A stretch of DNA of 64,000 nt. Source: Moringa oleifera. Its lineage: Eukaryota > Streptophyta > Magnoliopsida > Brassicales > Moringaceae. Position 1 is the first letter of the stretch, and each line of letters opens with the position of its first letter. The position numbers were made by a program, and so were the translations under genes. The DNA lies in the NCBI GenBank assembly GCA_021397835.1, contig JAJFZO010000272.1, positions 124,001-188,000 of the forward strand, given 5' to 3'. The notes below the pieces were generated by a model. The model was not told the origin of the DNA, ran no database searches, and worked only from the letters and a program-made list of their open reading frames with translations. This document shows positions 39,301-54,600 of this stretch, in pieces.

Positions 39301-41741
39301 AGCACGAGAAAATTCCCTGCAGCAATCGTTGGGCTCTCCCAGCACCAAATATTACTAATAGGTTATTGTTAGGCTCCTTTTGTGCTTATCCTCACATTTA
39401 CTTATACTAGCGACTATTACTGAGCTATCATTAGGGGAACATATAACACATATCTACCAGCGCCAACAATTGCCACTGGGTCATCATTAAGCTCCCAAAG
39501 TGTTAGCTAATCTCTACCAGTGCTTATGACTGCCCAACAGTAGATATTTGGCTTTCCCAATGCTAATTACTATTATTGGGTTGTTATTGGGCTCCCTTAG
39601 TACTAGCACTAGCATCTATCGACACCAACAATTACCTCACTTTAATAGTTCGGCAATCCCTAGGTTACACTAGCACTGGTGCCTATGTGTGCCAACACCA
39701 GCAACTGCCCTGTAGTAGCAGTTGGGCAGTCGTTGGGTTCCCCCAAAGCTAGCTTAAATGTTTACTCGCATCAGCGACTTTCTCGCAGTAGTTGTTGGGC
39801 TTCCTCGACGATAATTACCACTGCTAGGGCATCATTAGGCTCCTCTAGTTCTTGCCCTCGCATCTATTTGCACGAGTGATTGCAACTAGGCCATAGCTTG
39901 GGGAACCTAACATAGATGTGTGTCAACGCTAGTGACAAATATTGGGGAGCTCCCTTAGTTCTTCCAGAAGCATCTACGAGAGTCAACGACTTCTTAGCTG
40001 CAGTCCTTTAGCGCTCCAAACACCAGCGACTGTGATGGGATCACTGTTAGGTTCCCCTAATGCTACACTCATGCTTACTACCACACAACATTAGTTAGGT
40101 AGTCTTTAAGTTCCCCTAGTATTAGCGTTGGCATCTGCTAACAACAACAGCTGTCCCGTAATAGTACCTGCTCAGTCGTACGGTTGCCTAAAAGTTGGTG
40201 CTAGCATCTATTAGCACCATTGACTTCCCAGCAACAATCATTGGGCTCTCCTAGCACCAGCTACTACTACTAGGTCATTGTTTAGCTCTTTTAGTACTTG
40301 TCCTCCCATCTACCTGGGTGAGCGATTGTCACTAGGCCATCGCTGGGAAAACTTAGCATAAATATCTTCTAGTGTAAACAATTTGCCGCTAGGTCATTAT
40401 TGAACATCCCTAGTGTTGGTGCTAGCCTCTACTAGCACTAATTATTGCCTAGTAATACTCCTTAGGGTCTCCCAAGTCCAGCGACTGTCTAGCACTTGTC
40501 ATTTAACTCTCCCAATGACAGTCCCCAGGTTCTCTTAGTGCTGACACTAATGCTTGCCCATATCAGCAATAGTCCCGCAATAATAATTAGGCATCGTTGG
40601 ATTCCCCCAAAGCTAGCATGAGCATCAACCAATGCCAACAACTTCCTTGCACCATTCATTGCCAACCATTGTTGCTAGAGCATTATTGGGCTCTCCTAAT
40701 GTCTACTGATTATAGTAACTACTCCGCAGCCATAATTGCATAATCACTAGGTTCCTTAGTGATGGTGCTCGTGTTTGCCATCACTAGCAACTACCTCACA
40801 ATAGTGGTTACATTGTCGTTAGGTTCCCTCAAACCTAGCGTTGGCTTCTGCTAGTACCAACAACTACCTTGCAATAGTCGTTGGGGTCTCTCAGTGCCAA
40901 CTATTATAACAATGCCATTATTAGGCTCTTTCAATGCTTGGTCTCATGTCTACCTATGCCAGCAACTACCGTTGGGCCATCGTTGGGGGGAACCCAAGGT
41001 AAATTTTTACGAGCACTAGTGACTACCCTTGGGTCATCACTAAGCTCCCTCGGTGCTAGCATTAATGTTTACCAATGCTAACAACTACCCTACAACAGTA
41101 GATGGGCAATCATGGTGTTCCCATACAATTAGCACTAGCGTTTACTAGCACCAGCAACTTTTTCGTAGTTGTCATTAGGCTTTCCTAGCATGAACAGCAG
41201 CTAAGCCATTGTTGGGCTACTCGAGTCATTAAGCTCCCCTAGTGTTAGCATTGGCATCTACCAATGTCAACAACTACCCAGCAGTAGTTGTTTGGCTATT
41301 TTGTGCTGGCACTAGTATCTATAGACCCTAGCAATTGCCCTAGAGCAATAATAGGGTAGTCCTAGGGTTCATTTTGGTGCTGGCAATAGCGTATGCCAAC
41401 TCTAGTAACTACCCCGCAACAGGGTAATCATTGGGTCCCCCAAAAAAGGCACTGACGTTTTTAAGCATAGCGACTGCGCCATAACAGTCATTGGGCACTC
41501 CCAATGCCAACTACTACTACTAGGCCGTTATAGAGCTTTTCTAGTCCTTGCCCTTGCGTTTTATCGCACTAGCAACTGTCGTTAGGCCATCACTGGGGGA
41601 ACTCAACACCAATAACTATCGGTGGGTCATCGTTGAGCTCACCTAGTGCTGATGCTGGCTTTAACTAACATCAGTGGCCTTACAGTAGTTGTTAGGCTTT
41701 CCCAACACTAGTGACTATCAAGTGGCCTTCACTAGGCTTTC

Positions 41742-41757
41742 CTAGTGCTAGCACTAG
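41742..41757. repeat. Perfect 16-bp palindrome of family B (example)
   Basis: The sequence ctagtgctagcactag equals its own reverse complement. It is intact here and again at 56164-56179. Near-identical forms recur through the B blocks, for example near 58172 and 59978. It marks one subunit of the higher-order repeat. No function is shown; it could form a small cruciform or bind a dimeric protein. Confidence 0.85.
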
Positions 41758-44700
41758 CGTCTGCCAACACGAGCGACTATCCCGCAACAATCGTTAAGAA
41801 ATCATTTCGCCCCTCTAGTGCTGGCACTATAATCTACAAAAACCTGTAACTACACCATAACAAAAGCTAAACAGTTGTAGGGCTCTTTTAGTGCTTGCCT
41901 TTGCGTTTACTTGCCCTAATGACTACCTAACTATAGTCATTAGGCTCTCCCAACACCAGCGACTATCATGGAGTGGTCATTGGGCTCCCTCACGCTAGCA
42001 CGAGTGATTACAGATGCTAGCTACTACCCTGCAGCAATGAGAGGGCTATCCCTCGATTCCTTTAATGTCGACGCTGGTGTTTGCCAACACTAGTAATTGC
42101 CCTATACCTATAGCAAGGCTATCGTTGGATTCCTTCAAAGTTGACACGAGGGTCTATCAACACCATCGACTTCTCGGTACCAGTCATTGGACTCTCCTAA
42201 TGCCAACCACTACTGTTAGGGCATCATTAGGCTTCCCTAGTGTTTGCTTTCGAGTTTACCTATGCTAGCGACTACCGCTAGGCCATCATTGAGGGAACCT
42301 AGCACAAATCTCTATCAGCACTAGCGAATGTCTCTAGGTCATTACATAGCTCCCTTAGTGGTGGCACTGGCCTCTACTATTGCCAATCACTACCTAACAG
42401 TAGTCATTAGGCTCTACCAATGCCTACAACTGTCATGTAGTCATTGCTAAAGTCCCTTATTGTTAGAACTAGCATCTGTTGATACCAGCAACGTCGTGCA
42501 AAAATAGCTGAGAAGTCCTTTGGTTCACCTCATTCTGGTGTCAGCATCTACCAACCCCAAAAACTACCTCGCAGTAGCAACTGAGTAGTCGTTGGTTCCC
42601 CTCAAAACTAGAGCGGGCATTTTCCAGCACCATTAACTTTCCCTTAGCCGTTGTTGGGCTCTCCCAATACCAACAACTATCATGCAATCATCGTTAGTCT
42701 CCTCCGGTGTTGGCATTAGCATTTATCAACTCCAGCAACTGCTCGCAACAATAATAGGGTAGTCATTTGGTTTACCTAGTGCTGGCGTCGTCATGTACCA
42801 ACACCAATAACTGCCTAACAGTAGTAGTTGGGTGATCATTGGGTTCCTCAAAAGCAAACGGGAGCGTCTACCTGCCCCAGTGACTTCTCCGTAGTCATCG
42901 TTGGGCTCTCCCAATGCCAATAACTATTGTTACGCCATCTTTGGGCTTCTCTAGTGCTTAACCTCACATATACCTGTGCCAGTGAAGGTCATTGGGCCAT
43001 CTTTAGGGTGACTTACTACAGATATTTGGCACCTTCAATGACTACCGTTGTGTCATTATTGAGCTCCTCTTGTACTAGCACTGGCATCTACTAGTGTCAG
43101 TGACTACCTACCAGCAGTCATTAGGCTCTCCTAACACCAATAACTATCATTGGGTCATCGCTGGGCTCCCTTGGTGTTGGTACTAGCGTTTACCAACACT
43201 AGCAACTGCCCTGCAATTATAGCTTGGCAGTCTTGGGTTCCTTTAGTGCTGGCAACATCATTTAACCACTCCTATAACTACCTCACAATAATAGCTAGGC
43301 AATCGTTGGGTTCCCCTAGCTTAGAAGTCGTTAGGTTCCACCAAAGCTATTGAGAGCATCTACAAGCACTAACAACTTCCCCTCAGAGGTAATTGTGTTC
43401 TTTTAGTGAATACTATTATAGTTATGCCATCGTTGCACAACTCTAATGCTTGCCTTTGCGTCAACCTACACTAATGACAGCCCAACAGTACTCGTTGGGC
43501 TCTCCCAATGCTAGTGACTATCACAAGTCATCGTTGGGCACCTTTGGTGCTAGCATCAGCGTTTATCGACACAAGCAATTGCCCCACTATAATAACCAGG
43601 CTGTCCTTGGGTTCCTCTAATGTTGGCGTCGGTATCTGTCAACACGCGTAATTGCCCTACAGTAGTAGCTAAGCAGTTGTTATGTTCCCCCAAAGCTAGC
43701 ACGAGTGTTTGCCAACACGAGCAACTTCCATGTAGCAGTCATTGGGCTCCATCAATGCCAACTACTACATCTATGGTTTCGTTGGGTAACTCTACTGCTT
43801 GCCTTACGTCTACCTATGCCAGCGACTACCGTTAGGCCATTACTAAGGTAACCCAGCACAGATGTTTACCAACTCTAGCGACTGTCTCTAGGTCTTCCTA
43901 GGTTCCCTAGGGCTAGCGCTCGCCTCTAGCAGCGCCAATGACCACCATGCAGTAGTCAATTGGCTCTTCCAATGCCAATAACTCTCATGCAATTATCGGT
44001 AGCCTCCCCTAGTACTAGTATTAGCATCTATCAACACCAGCAACTGTCAGCAAGAATAAATAGGAAGTATCTTGGTTCACTTGGTATTGGCGTCAGTATT
44101 TGACAACACCAATAACTGTCCCGTAATAGTAGCTAAGTAGTCATTGGTTCCCTAAAAGCTAGTGCAAGTGTCTGCTAGCATTAACAACTTTCACGTAGCA
44201 ATCGTTGGGCTTTTCCAACATAAACTAATACTGATAGGCTGTTTTTGCACACCTTCAATGCTTACCCTCGTGACCTACCCTAAAGACTATCACTAGGCCA
44301 TCAGTACAAGAACCTAGCGTACATGTCTGTGAGCACCAGTGACTGTCGCTAGGCCCTTGTTTTACTCACTTAATGCAAGTGCTGGCCTCCATTTACGCTC
44401 TCCCAACACCAACGACTGCCTAATAGTAGTCATTAGGCTCTCCCAACTCTAGTGACTTCCTCGTACCATTTGCTGGGCTCTCCCAATGCTAGTTATTATT
44501 GCTAAAACATCGTTAGGCTCTCCCAATGTCTACCAACATTAACAACTTCTTCGCAGCAATACCTTGGCAATCACTAGGTTCCCTAATGATGGTGCTAGCA
44601 TTTGCCAACACTAGTAACTGCCCCATAGTAGTGGTTTGGTTATCGTTAGGTTCACCCAAACGTGGCGTTGGTGTTTGCCAGCACGAGCAACTGCCTTGCA

Positions 44701-45490
44701 ATAACCGTTGTTGGGGAGAACCCAACACAAATTTTTACTAGCGTCGATGACCATCGTTAGGTCATCACTAATCTTCCCAGTGCTAGCATTAGCATTTGCT
44801 AACGTTAGTAACAGTCTCGCAATAGTTGTTAGGCAGTCATTGTGTTCCCACAAAACTGGTGCTAGCAACTTTAGCAGTTATTGGGCTTTCTTAGAATGAT
44901 CAACTTTTGTTAGGCCATCGTTGGGCTACTCGAGCATTTGCCCTCGCATCTGCCAGTGGAAGCGATCATCGTTGGATTGTCATTGAGGTCCCTTAGTGTG
45001 AATGTTTGCATCTACCAGTGTCAATGACAGCCCAATAGCAGTTGTTGGGCTCTTCAATGATAACGACTTTCATTTAGACATCATCGATTTCCCCTTGTCC
45101 TACCACTAATGTCTATAAACCGTACCAATTAACTTAAAGGAAGAGTAGGGCAATCATGGGGTTTGTTTTTGTGCTGGTACAATGTCTACCAATTGCAGCA
45201 ATTAGCCCGCAATAGTAACAGGGCAATCGTTAAGTTCCCCAACGGAGGCGTTGAAGTCTGCCAGCATCAACAAGTACCCCATAATAGTATTAGGTAGTCG
45301 TAATGCCAACTACTATAGCTAGGCCATTGTTGAGCTCCCCTGGTCCTTACCCTTGCATCTACTTGTACAAGCGACTGCTGTTATGCCATCGCTAGGGAAC
45401 CCAGCTCCAACGACTGTCATTGGGTCATCGCTGAGCTTATCTAGTGCCAACATTAGCTTTTATCAACATCAGTGGCTACCCTAAACTAGT

Positions 45491-45508
45491 CATTGGGCTC
45501 TCCCAATG
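45491..45508. repeat. Hairpin module of family B (example)
   Basis: The sequence cattgggctctcccaatg has a 7-bp stem (cattggg with cccaatg) and a 4-base loop. Decayed forms of the same module occur through the B arrays where one subunit ends in gttgggctct and the next begins cccaatgcc, so the hairpin straddles a subunit boundary. Confidence 0.75.
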
Positions 45509-48500
45509 CCAATAACTACCATAGGGTCCTCGTTAGGCTCCCTTGGTGCTGGTACTAACATGTGCCAACACCAGCAACTATCCCACAATAATAGTTGGGA
45601 AGTCACTTGGCTCCCTTAGCGTTTGCACCATCATCTTGCCAACACTAGCAACTACCCTATAGTAGCTGTTGGGTTGTTGTTGGGTTCTCTTAAAGTTGGC
45701 ACTGGCGTTTGCCTGCACTAATGACTTCCTTACAATAGTCGTCGGGCTTTTTTATACCCACAATTGCTGACAGACCGTCGTTGGGCTCCTCTAGTGCTTG
45801 CCCTGACATCTACCTAGGTTAATGAATGCTGCTTGGCCATCACTGAGGGAACCCAGTTTAGATATTTGCCATTGCCAGCAATCACCATTAGATCGTTGTT
45901 AAGTTTCCCTAATACTGGTGCTTGCAACTATTAGCGTCAGCAACATCCTAATAGTAGTCGTTAGGCTCCCCCGATGCTAGTACTATATCTATTGCGACCA
46001 GCTACTACCCTACAGCAATAGTTGGGAATCTCATGGATACCTTAGGGATGGTGTTGGCATTTACTAACACCAACATTTGCCTTATAGTACTAGTTGGGTA
46101 GTTGTTGGACTCTCCCAATGCTAACTACTACTGTTAGCTCATTATTGGGCTTATCTAATGCTTGCCATAGCGTTTGCTAGTACTAACGGCTACCACTAGG
46201 CCATCATTAGGGGAACCCAATGCAAATGTTTACTAGCATAGGCAATTGTTGTTAGTTCATCATTGAGCTCCCCTAGAGCTAGTGTTAGCCTCAAACAGCG
46301 TTTGCAACTACCCAATAGAAGTCATTAGGCTCTTTTAATGCCAACAACTATTATCAAGACATCGATGTGCTCACCTGTTGCTAGTACCAACGTATGTCAG
46401 CACTAGCAACTGCCTTGCAGTAATAGCTAGGCAGTCCCTAGGTTCCCTTAGTGCTGGCACAAGCATTTGCCAACACCAACTACTGTCATGCAGTAATAGC
46501 TAGGTAATTGTTGGGTTCCCTTAAAGCTAGCGTTAGCTTTTGCCAACATCTATGACTGTCATGGGGACATCATTGGGCTCCTTCGGTGCTAGCACTAATA
46601 TGTGCCGTTACGAGAAATTACCCCATAGCAACAATTAAACAACCCGAGATTCCCCTAGTGTTGCCACTAACGTTTGCCAATACCATCAATTGCCTTAGGA
46701 GGTCGTTGGGTTTCTCTAAAGCTAGTGCTTATGTCCGTTAGCACTCAAGTCTTGCTTTCAATAGGTATTGGGCTCTCGCTATGCCAACAACTACTTCTAG
46801 GCTGTCGTTGGGCTCCTTTGGTGCTTACAATAGAGAAGCCTAGCAATGCCAGTCACTATCGTTGGATCATTGTCGCGCTCTCGTTATGGTGTCATTCGCG
46901 TTAACCTTTGTCAACGATTGCCTAACAACAGTTACTGGGCTCTCCTAACGATAGTGGCTATCATGGCGTCGTCGCTAGGCTCCCTTAGTGTTGGCACTAG
47001 CATTTACCAGCACCAGTAACTGCCCTGTGATAATAGCTGAGCGGTCCCTTGGTTTCCTTAGTGTTGGTGCTAGCATTTGAAATAGTACCAAACAACTGCC
47101 CTACTACTGTAATTGGCGGTCATTGGGTTCCCCTATAGTTGACGCTAGTATCTACCAACATAAGTTCCTGTAGCAGTTGTTAGGCTCCCCTAATGCCAAC
47201 TACTACTACTAGGCCATAGTTGGGTTCCTTTAATGCTTATCCTCTCATCTACCTACGTCAACGACTATCATTGGGCCACGCTTACGAAACTTAATGAAGA
47301 TATTTTCTAGCATCAACGACTGTCATTGGGTTATGTTGAGATCCCCTATTACTTGCACTGGCTTTTACCAGCGTCAACTACTACCCAGCAATAGTAATTA
47401 GGCTCTCTTAATGCCAATGATTGTCATGGGGTCATCGTTGGGCTCCTCTGGTGCTAGCATTAGCATCTACAAACACCAGAATTGCTCGAGAGTCATAATA
47501 AAGCAATCCCTGGGTTCCCCTAACGTTGGCACTAGTGTTTACCAACATAGCAATAGCCCCGCAGTAGTGGCAAGGCAATCTTTGGGTTCCCCCAAAGCTG
47601 ACCCTAGCATCTACCAGCACCAACAATTTATCCTGTAGTCTGCTAGTGTAAACGAGTGCCGTTAGGTTGTTGTTGATCTCCATTAGTGCTGTACTAGCTT
47701 CCACTGGCATTAGTGAATACCTAGCAGTAGTCATTGAGCTCTCCCAATGCTAGCGACTATCATAGGGTCGTCGTTGGGCTCTCCTAGCCCTAAAACTAGT
47801 GTCTACTGACCTCATAAATTCCACCATAGTAATAAATGAGTAGCCTCAAACCGCTAGCGTTGACGTTTATTAACATAAGTAACTGCCTTGCAGTAGTGAT
47901 TAGGCAGTCTTTGGGTTCCTTAAACCTGGTGCTAATGTGTACATGCACTAGCAACTACCCAACAACACTTGTTAGGCTCTTTTAATACCTCATATTACTG
48001 CTATGTCATCGTTGGACTACTCTAATGCTTGCTCTCGCTTTTATCTTCGCCAATGATTACCACTTGTCCATCATTGGGAGAATTCAATATAGATGTTCTC
48101 TAACGCCAGCGACTACCATTGTGTCATCATTAAGCTCCCTTATTGCTAGCGCCAGCTTTTAACAACATCAACAACCACCCAAGACCAGTCGTTAGGCCCT
48201 CGCAATGCCAATAACTGTTATGATGTCATCACTAAGGACCCTTAGAGCTTGCATTAGCATTAACCAACGTTAGCAATTGCCTCGTAGCAATAGCTGTGCA
48301 GCCCCTTCGTTGACCTAGTAGTGGTATTGGCATCTCTTAACGCCAGCAACTTATCCGTTGTAATGATTAGCAGTCATTATGTTCCCTCAAAGCTGGTGTT
48401 AGTGTCTACTAGCACCAATGATTGCCCTACAATAGTTGTTAGGCTCTTTTAGCAATTGTCCCAAAGCTAGCATTAGCATTTACCTATGCCAATGATTATT

Positions 48501-48601
48501 GCTGAGGCATCGCTGAGGGAACCTAGTGCAAATGTCTACCAACACCAGCCACTGTCGCTAGGTCATCCTTAAGCTCCCCTAGTGCTGGTAGTGGCCTTAA
48601 A

Positions 48602-48681
48602 CAATGCTAGCAACTATGCAGTAGCAATCGTTAGGCTCTCCCAATGCTAGCAACTATGCAGCAATAATCATTAGGCTCTCT
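48602..48681 (+). repeat. Recent 40-bp tandem duplication within family B
   Basis: Two adjacent 40-bp copies at 48602-48641 and 48642-48681 both begin caatgctagcaactatgcag and end in ttaggctctc. A third, more diverged relative follows. They are far more alike than ordinary neighbouring subunits. Confidence 0.8.
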
Positions 48682-51600
48682 TAATGTAAGCAACTTTCAT
48701 GGGGACATCGCTCGGCTCTCATGGTGCTAGCACTAGCATCTACCAACATTAGCAAAAGCCCCACAGCAATAGTTAGGTAGTTCTTAGGTTCTCTTAGTGC
48801 AGGCACTAGCATTTGCCAACACCAACAATTGCCTTGCAGTAGTAGTTAGGTAATCGTTAGCTTCTCCCAAAGCTGGTGCTAGCATTTGTCAACACTAGTA
48901 ACCTTCCTGCATCAGTCGTTAGGCTTTTCCCATGCTAATTACTAGTCCTCGATAGTTGCTAGGCTTTTCTAGTGCTTGTGCTCACATCCGAGTGCGCTAG
49001 CGACCTCCACTAAGCAATCATTAGGAGAACACAGCACAAATGTTTACTAGTTTTAGTAGAGGTAAGTGCCAACCCCGAGGGCCCCGTAGCACTACAGTCA
49101 TTGGGTTTCCCTAAAGCTAGTGCTAACGACTATCAGCACCTACGACTTCCTTATAGCAATCGTTGGGCTCTCCCAGCGCCAACTACTACTTCAAGCCCGT
49201 CGGTTGGCTCTTTTAGTGCTTGCACTAATGTATACTAACACTAGTAACTACCTTGCTGTAATAGCTAGGCAGTCTCTAGGTTCCCACAATGTTGGCTTCA
49301 ACATCTACCAACACCAATCGTTGAGCTTTCCTAATGCCTACAATTATTATTGAGTCGTCGTTGCTGAGCTCCCCTAGTACTGACGTTGGCCTCTACCAAC
49401 ACCAACGACTGCCCTGTAGTAGTCATTGAGCTCTTCCAGCACTGGCCATTGTAGCTTGGGCATCATTAAGCCCTTCTAGTGCTTGCCATCATGTCTACTT
49501 GCACCAACGGCTATCGTTGGGCCATCGTTAAGGCACTCAGTGCAAATGTTTGCCACCGCCAGCAACTACCGATAGGCATCGCTAATATCCCCTAGCGCTG
49601 GCAATAGCATTTACTAGCATCAACAACTACCCAGTAGCATTCGCTAAGCTCTTTCAATGCCAGTAACTATCATGGGGTCGTCATTAGGCTCCCCTAGTAC
49701 TAGTACTAGCATCAATCGACACTAGCAACTACACTGCAAAAGTAATTGAGCAGTCGTTGGGTTCCTCAAAAGTTAATACAAGCATCTACCAGCACAAGCA
49801 ACTTCCCTACAGTAGTCATTAGGCTCTTCCAATGCTAATTATTGCTGCTAAGCCGTCGTTGGGCTTGTCTAGTACTTGCCCTCGCGTCTTCCTACGCTAG
49901 TTACTGCCATTGGGCCATTGTTAAGGCAACCCAATGCAAATGTTTGCGAGTGTTAGCGACTATCGACCTGCCATCGTTGTGCTCTCCCTATGCCAATGAC
50001 TATCATAGGATTGTCATTAAGCTCCTTCGTTGCTTGCGTTAGCATCTTTCGATACTAACTACTGCCCCACAATAATAGCTCAATAGTCCATCGGTTCCTT
50101 TAGCAGTGACACCAATGTTTGTTAACTCTAGAAACTGTCCTACTACAGTGGTTAGGTAATCATTGGGTTCCGCTAAAGATGGCACGAGCGTTTGCCAACA
50201 CCAGTGATTGCCACATAGTAGTCATTAGGCTCTCCCAACATTAACTACTGCTATTGGGCAATCATTGAGTTCCCCTAATGCTGACCCTTGCATCTACCTA
50301 TGCTAGCGATTGTCATTGGGCATCGCTAGGGTATGTAGAGCAGATGTGTACCAATGCTAGTGAATGTCGCTTGGTCATCGCTAACCTCTCCATGTGCTAG
50401 AGCTGGCATCTACTAGCATCAGCGACTACCTAGAAGAAGTCGTTGGGCTCTCTTAATGCTAGTGACTATCACTGGGTCATCTTTAGGCTCCCTTAGTATT
50501 TGTGCCTACTAACAATAGTAACTGCACCACAAAAGTAGCTAGGTAGTCATTGGGTTCGCCCAAAGCTAGCATGAGCATCTGCCAACACAAATGACTTCCT
50601 CACAATAATCATTGGGTTCTTTCTATGTCAACTACTGCTGTTAGGCCATTATTGGGCTCCTCTAGTGCTTGCTCTCATGTCTTCGTACGCTAAAACTGCC
50701 ATTAGGGCATCACTAAGGTACCCAATGTAAATGTATGCTTGTGTGAATGATTGCCCAACTATAGCCGCGGTGCTCTCCTTACTCTTACGACTATCATTAG
50801 GTCATTACTGGGCTGCCTCAATGCTAGCATTAGCATCTATTGACACCAATAACTATTCTGTAGCAATAACGGGGTAATAATCATTTCCCCTAATGCTGAC
50901 GATGACGTCTACCAACACCGGCAACTAAACTACAACAGTAACAGGGAAGTTGATGATTCCCCTTAAGCTAGGTTATCATTGTGCTCCCCTAATGCTAGCC
51001 ACTGACATCTACCAATGTCATTGATTACTTAAGAATAGTCATTGGACTCTTCCAATGCTAACGATTATCATGAGGTCATCGCTAGACTCACTTAATGCTA
51101 GCACTAGTGTCTACCAACTCTTGCAACTACCCCACAACAATAATTGGGCACTAGTCATTGGGTTCCCTCAAAGCTGACGTGAGAATTTACTAGCACCAGC
51201 GACTTCTCCATAGTTATTGTTGGCTTTTCTAATGGCAAACGTCGTAACCAGGCTATCGTTGGGCTCCTCTAGTTCTTACCCTCTCGTTTACCTACGCCTA
51301 TAACTCTATAGGGCCATCACTGCAGTTACCCTGTGTAAATGTCTACCATAATTAACAACTACTTAGTAGTAGTTGTTTGGCTGTCCCAATGCCAATAACT
51401 TTCCCTGGGTCATCAATTAGCTCTCCTAATGCCAACAACTATAATTGGGTCATCACTTGGCTCCTTCAGTGCTAGCACTAGCATCGATCGACACCACTAA
51501 CTACCATGCAGTAGTAACCGAGTGGTCCTTGGGTTTCTCTAGTGCTAGTGTCGATGTTTATTAATAATAGCAATTGCCACGTAGTAGTTGTTGGGCTATC

Positions 51601-54600
51601 CTTAAGTTCCCTCGAAGCTGGTGCTAGTGCGTGCCAGCACGAGTGACTTTCTTACAAAAGTTGTTGGGCACTATCAGTGCCAACCAGTGCTGCTAGGCTA
51701 TTGTCAAGCTCTTCTAGTGCTTGCCCTTGCATCTACCTACGCCACTAATTATCATCGAGCCATCACTTGCGTTAACGGCTGCCTAGCAGTAGTTGTTAAG
51801 CTCTCCTAACTCCAGCAATTGTCATGTGGTCATTGTTAGGCTCCCTCATTGCTAGCACTAGCATTTATCAACACCTATAACTGCCTTGCAAAAATAGCTG
51901 CCCAATCCTTAGGTTCTCCTAGTGCTGGGGTCGATATCGAACAGCACCAACTGTTGCCCCATAATAATAGCCCAGTAGTCATTGGGTTCCCTTAAAGCTG
52001 GCTTGAGCATTTGCCAGCATCAAAGACTTTCTTGTAGTAATCATTGAGCTATTCTAACGCCAACTACTATTGCTACGCCATTTTTAGGCTCTTCTAGTGC
52101 TTACTCTCACTTTTACCTACGCTAGTGACTATCACTGAGTTATTGCTAAGGTCCCTTAGTGCTATGTTGGCATCGACCAATGTCAACGACTACCATGAGG
52201 CTATCATTAGGGGAACCGAGAGCAGATGTTTGTTAACTTCAACGATTATGTTGGGTAATCGATAAGCCCTCTTAGTGCTGGCATTAGCCTCTACCAGTGC
52301 CAACGATTGCCAGCAATAATTATTGGGCTCTCTTAACGCTATCGACTATAATGAGGTCGTCGATGAGCTTCCCTAATGCTGGCACTAGCGTTTACCGATA
52401 CCTATAACTACCCCACAGTAATACCTAAGGAGTCCCTAGATTCCTTTGATGCTAGTGTCAACATCCAATAACACCAACTGCTTCATAACTGTAATTAGGA
52501 AGTCATTGGGATCCCTCAAATCTAGCAAGAGCATCTACTAGCACCAGTGACTTTCTCGCATAAGCAATTGTGCTCTCCTAATGCCTATTACTGCTACTAA
52601 GCCATTATTGGGCTCCTCTAGTGCTTGCCCTTATGTCTACTTGCGTGGCTGCTCAACAATAGTCGTTAGGCTCTAGCAATGCAAGCAACTATCATGGCAT
52701 TTTCGTTGGGCTCTCCTCATGCTAGCACTAGTGTCTACCGACATGAGCAACTACCTTATAGTAATAACTAGGCTATCCCTAGTTTTTTGTAGCGTTGGCA
52801 CCGATGTTTGCCAATACCTGCAATTTCCCTACAGTAGTAGCTAGGCTGTTGTTAGAATCCTTTAAAGCTGGCACAAGTGTTTGCTAGCACGAGTGACCTC
52901 CTCGCAACAGTCATTGGCATCTCCCAATGCCAATTACTGCTATTTGGGTGTTCTTGGTCCCCTTTATGCTTGCCCTTGTGTCTACCTACGCTAGTGACTA
53001 TTGCTAGACCATCACTAGGGGAACACAACACAGATGTCTATTGGTGCCAATGACTTCCTTCAGGTCATCCCTGAGCTTCCCTAGTGTTGACATTGGCCTT
53101 TATTAGTACGAGCGACTACCTAGCAACGGTTGTTGGGCTTTGTCAATACCAATTATTGTCACTCTATCATTGCTAGGCTCTCTTGGTGCTGGCATTAGTG
53201 CTTATCGACAGTAAGAACTGCCTGCAATAATAACTGGTGGTTGTCTCATCGCCTAGTGTTAATGTTGGTCTCTATCTACCCAGCTATAGTCATTGGGCTC
53301 TCCTAACGCTAGCGACTTTCATTAGGCCATCACTAGGCTCCCTTGGTGCTGGCATTATTGTTTACTAACACTAGTAATTACACTGTAGCAATAGTTGGGT
53401 AGTCCCTAGGTTTCACTAGTGCTAGCATTGGTATGTGCCAACAAAAGCAACTGCCCCGTAGTAGTCACCAGGCTGTCCCAATGCCAACTACTACTGCTAG
53501 GGCAAGTTGCACTTATCCAGTACTTGCTCTCGCGTCAATCTGCACCAGTGACTGTCGTTATGCCATCACTAGGGGAACCTAACACAAATGTCTCTCGATG
53601 CCAATAATTTTTATTGGGTCATTGTTGAGTTCCCTTAGTGCTGGTGCTGGCATCTACTAATGTTAGCGGCTCCCTATAGTTGGCGCTAGCATTTGCCAAA
53701 ACCAGCAACTACCTTATAGCAACAATTGGTTAGTCATTAGGTTCTTTCAAAGCTGGTGCTAGCATTTGCCAGTATCAATGACTGCTCCACAATAGTCGTT
53801 GGGCTTTTTCCGTGCCAACTACTATTGATAGGCTATCATTGGGCTCCTTCTGTGCTTGCTCTCATGTCTACCTACACTAGCAATTACCGCTTGACCATCG
53901 TTAGGAAACCCAACGCAGATGTCTGCTAGCGCCAACGATGGTCATTGGGTGCCTGTTGCTGTTACTAAGCTTCCCTAATGTCGTTGTTGGACTCTATAAG
54001 TACCTATGACTACTAGTAGTAGTCGTAGAGCTATCCTAACGTTAGTGACCATCATGGAGTCATCGTTGGGCTCTCTTGGTATTGCCACTAGTGTATGCCA
54101 ATACTAGTAACTACCTCATAGCAATAGCTGGGCAGTCCTTATGTTCTCGTAATCCTAGTGTCGTCATCTACTAACATCGATTACTTTCCCATAACAATAG
54201 TTGGATCGTCATTGGGTTCGTCTAAGGCGGGTGGTAATGTTTGCTAGCACCAATTACTTTCTCATAAAAGGTGTAGGGCTCTCCCATTGCCTACTACTGC
54301 TATTAGGCTGTCATTGGGCTTCTCCAATGTTTGCCTTCAGATCTATTTATGCCAACGATTGCCATTAGGCCATCATTGTTAGAACCTAGTGCAGATGTCT
54401 GCCAGTATCAATGATTACCGTTTGGTCATCCATGATCTCCCCTAGTGCTGGCGTTGGCCTTAACCAACGCTAGTGACTTCCTAACAACAATCATTGGGCT
54501 TTCCCAATGCGAGCGATTATCATAGGGCAATCCTTTGGTTCCCTTCGTGCTGGCGTCGGTGTCGACTAACACTTATAATTGCCCCGTTGCTATAACTTAG

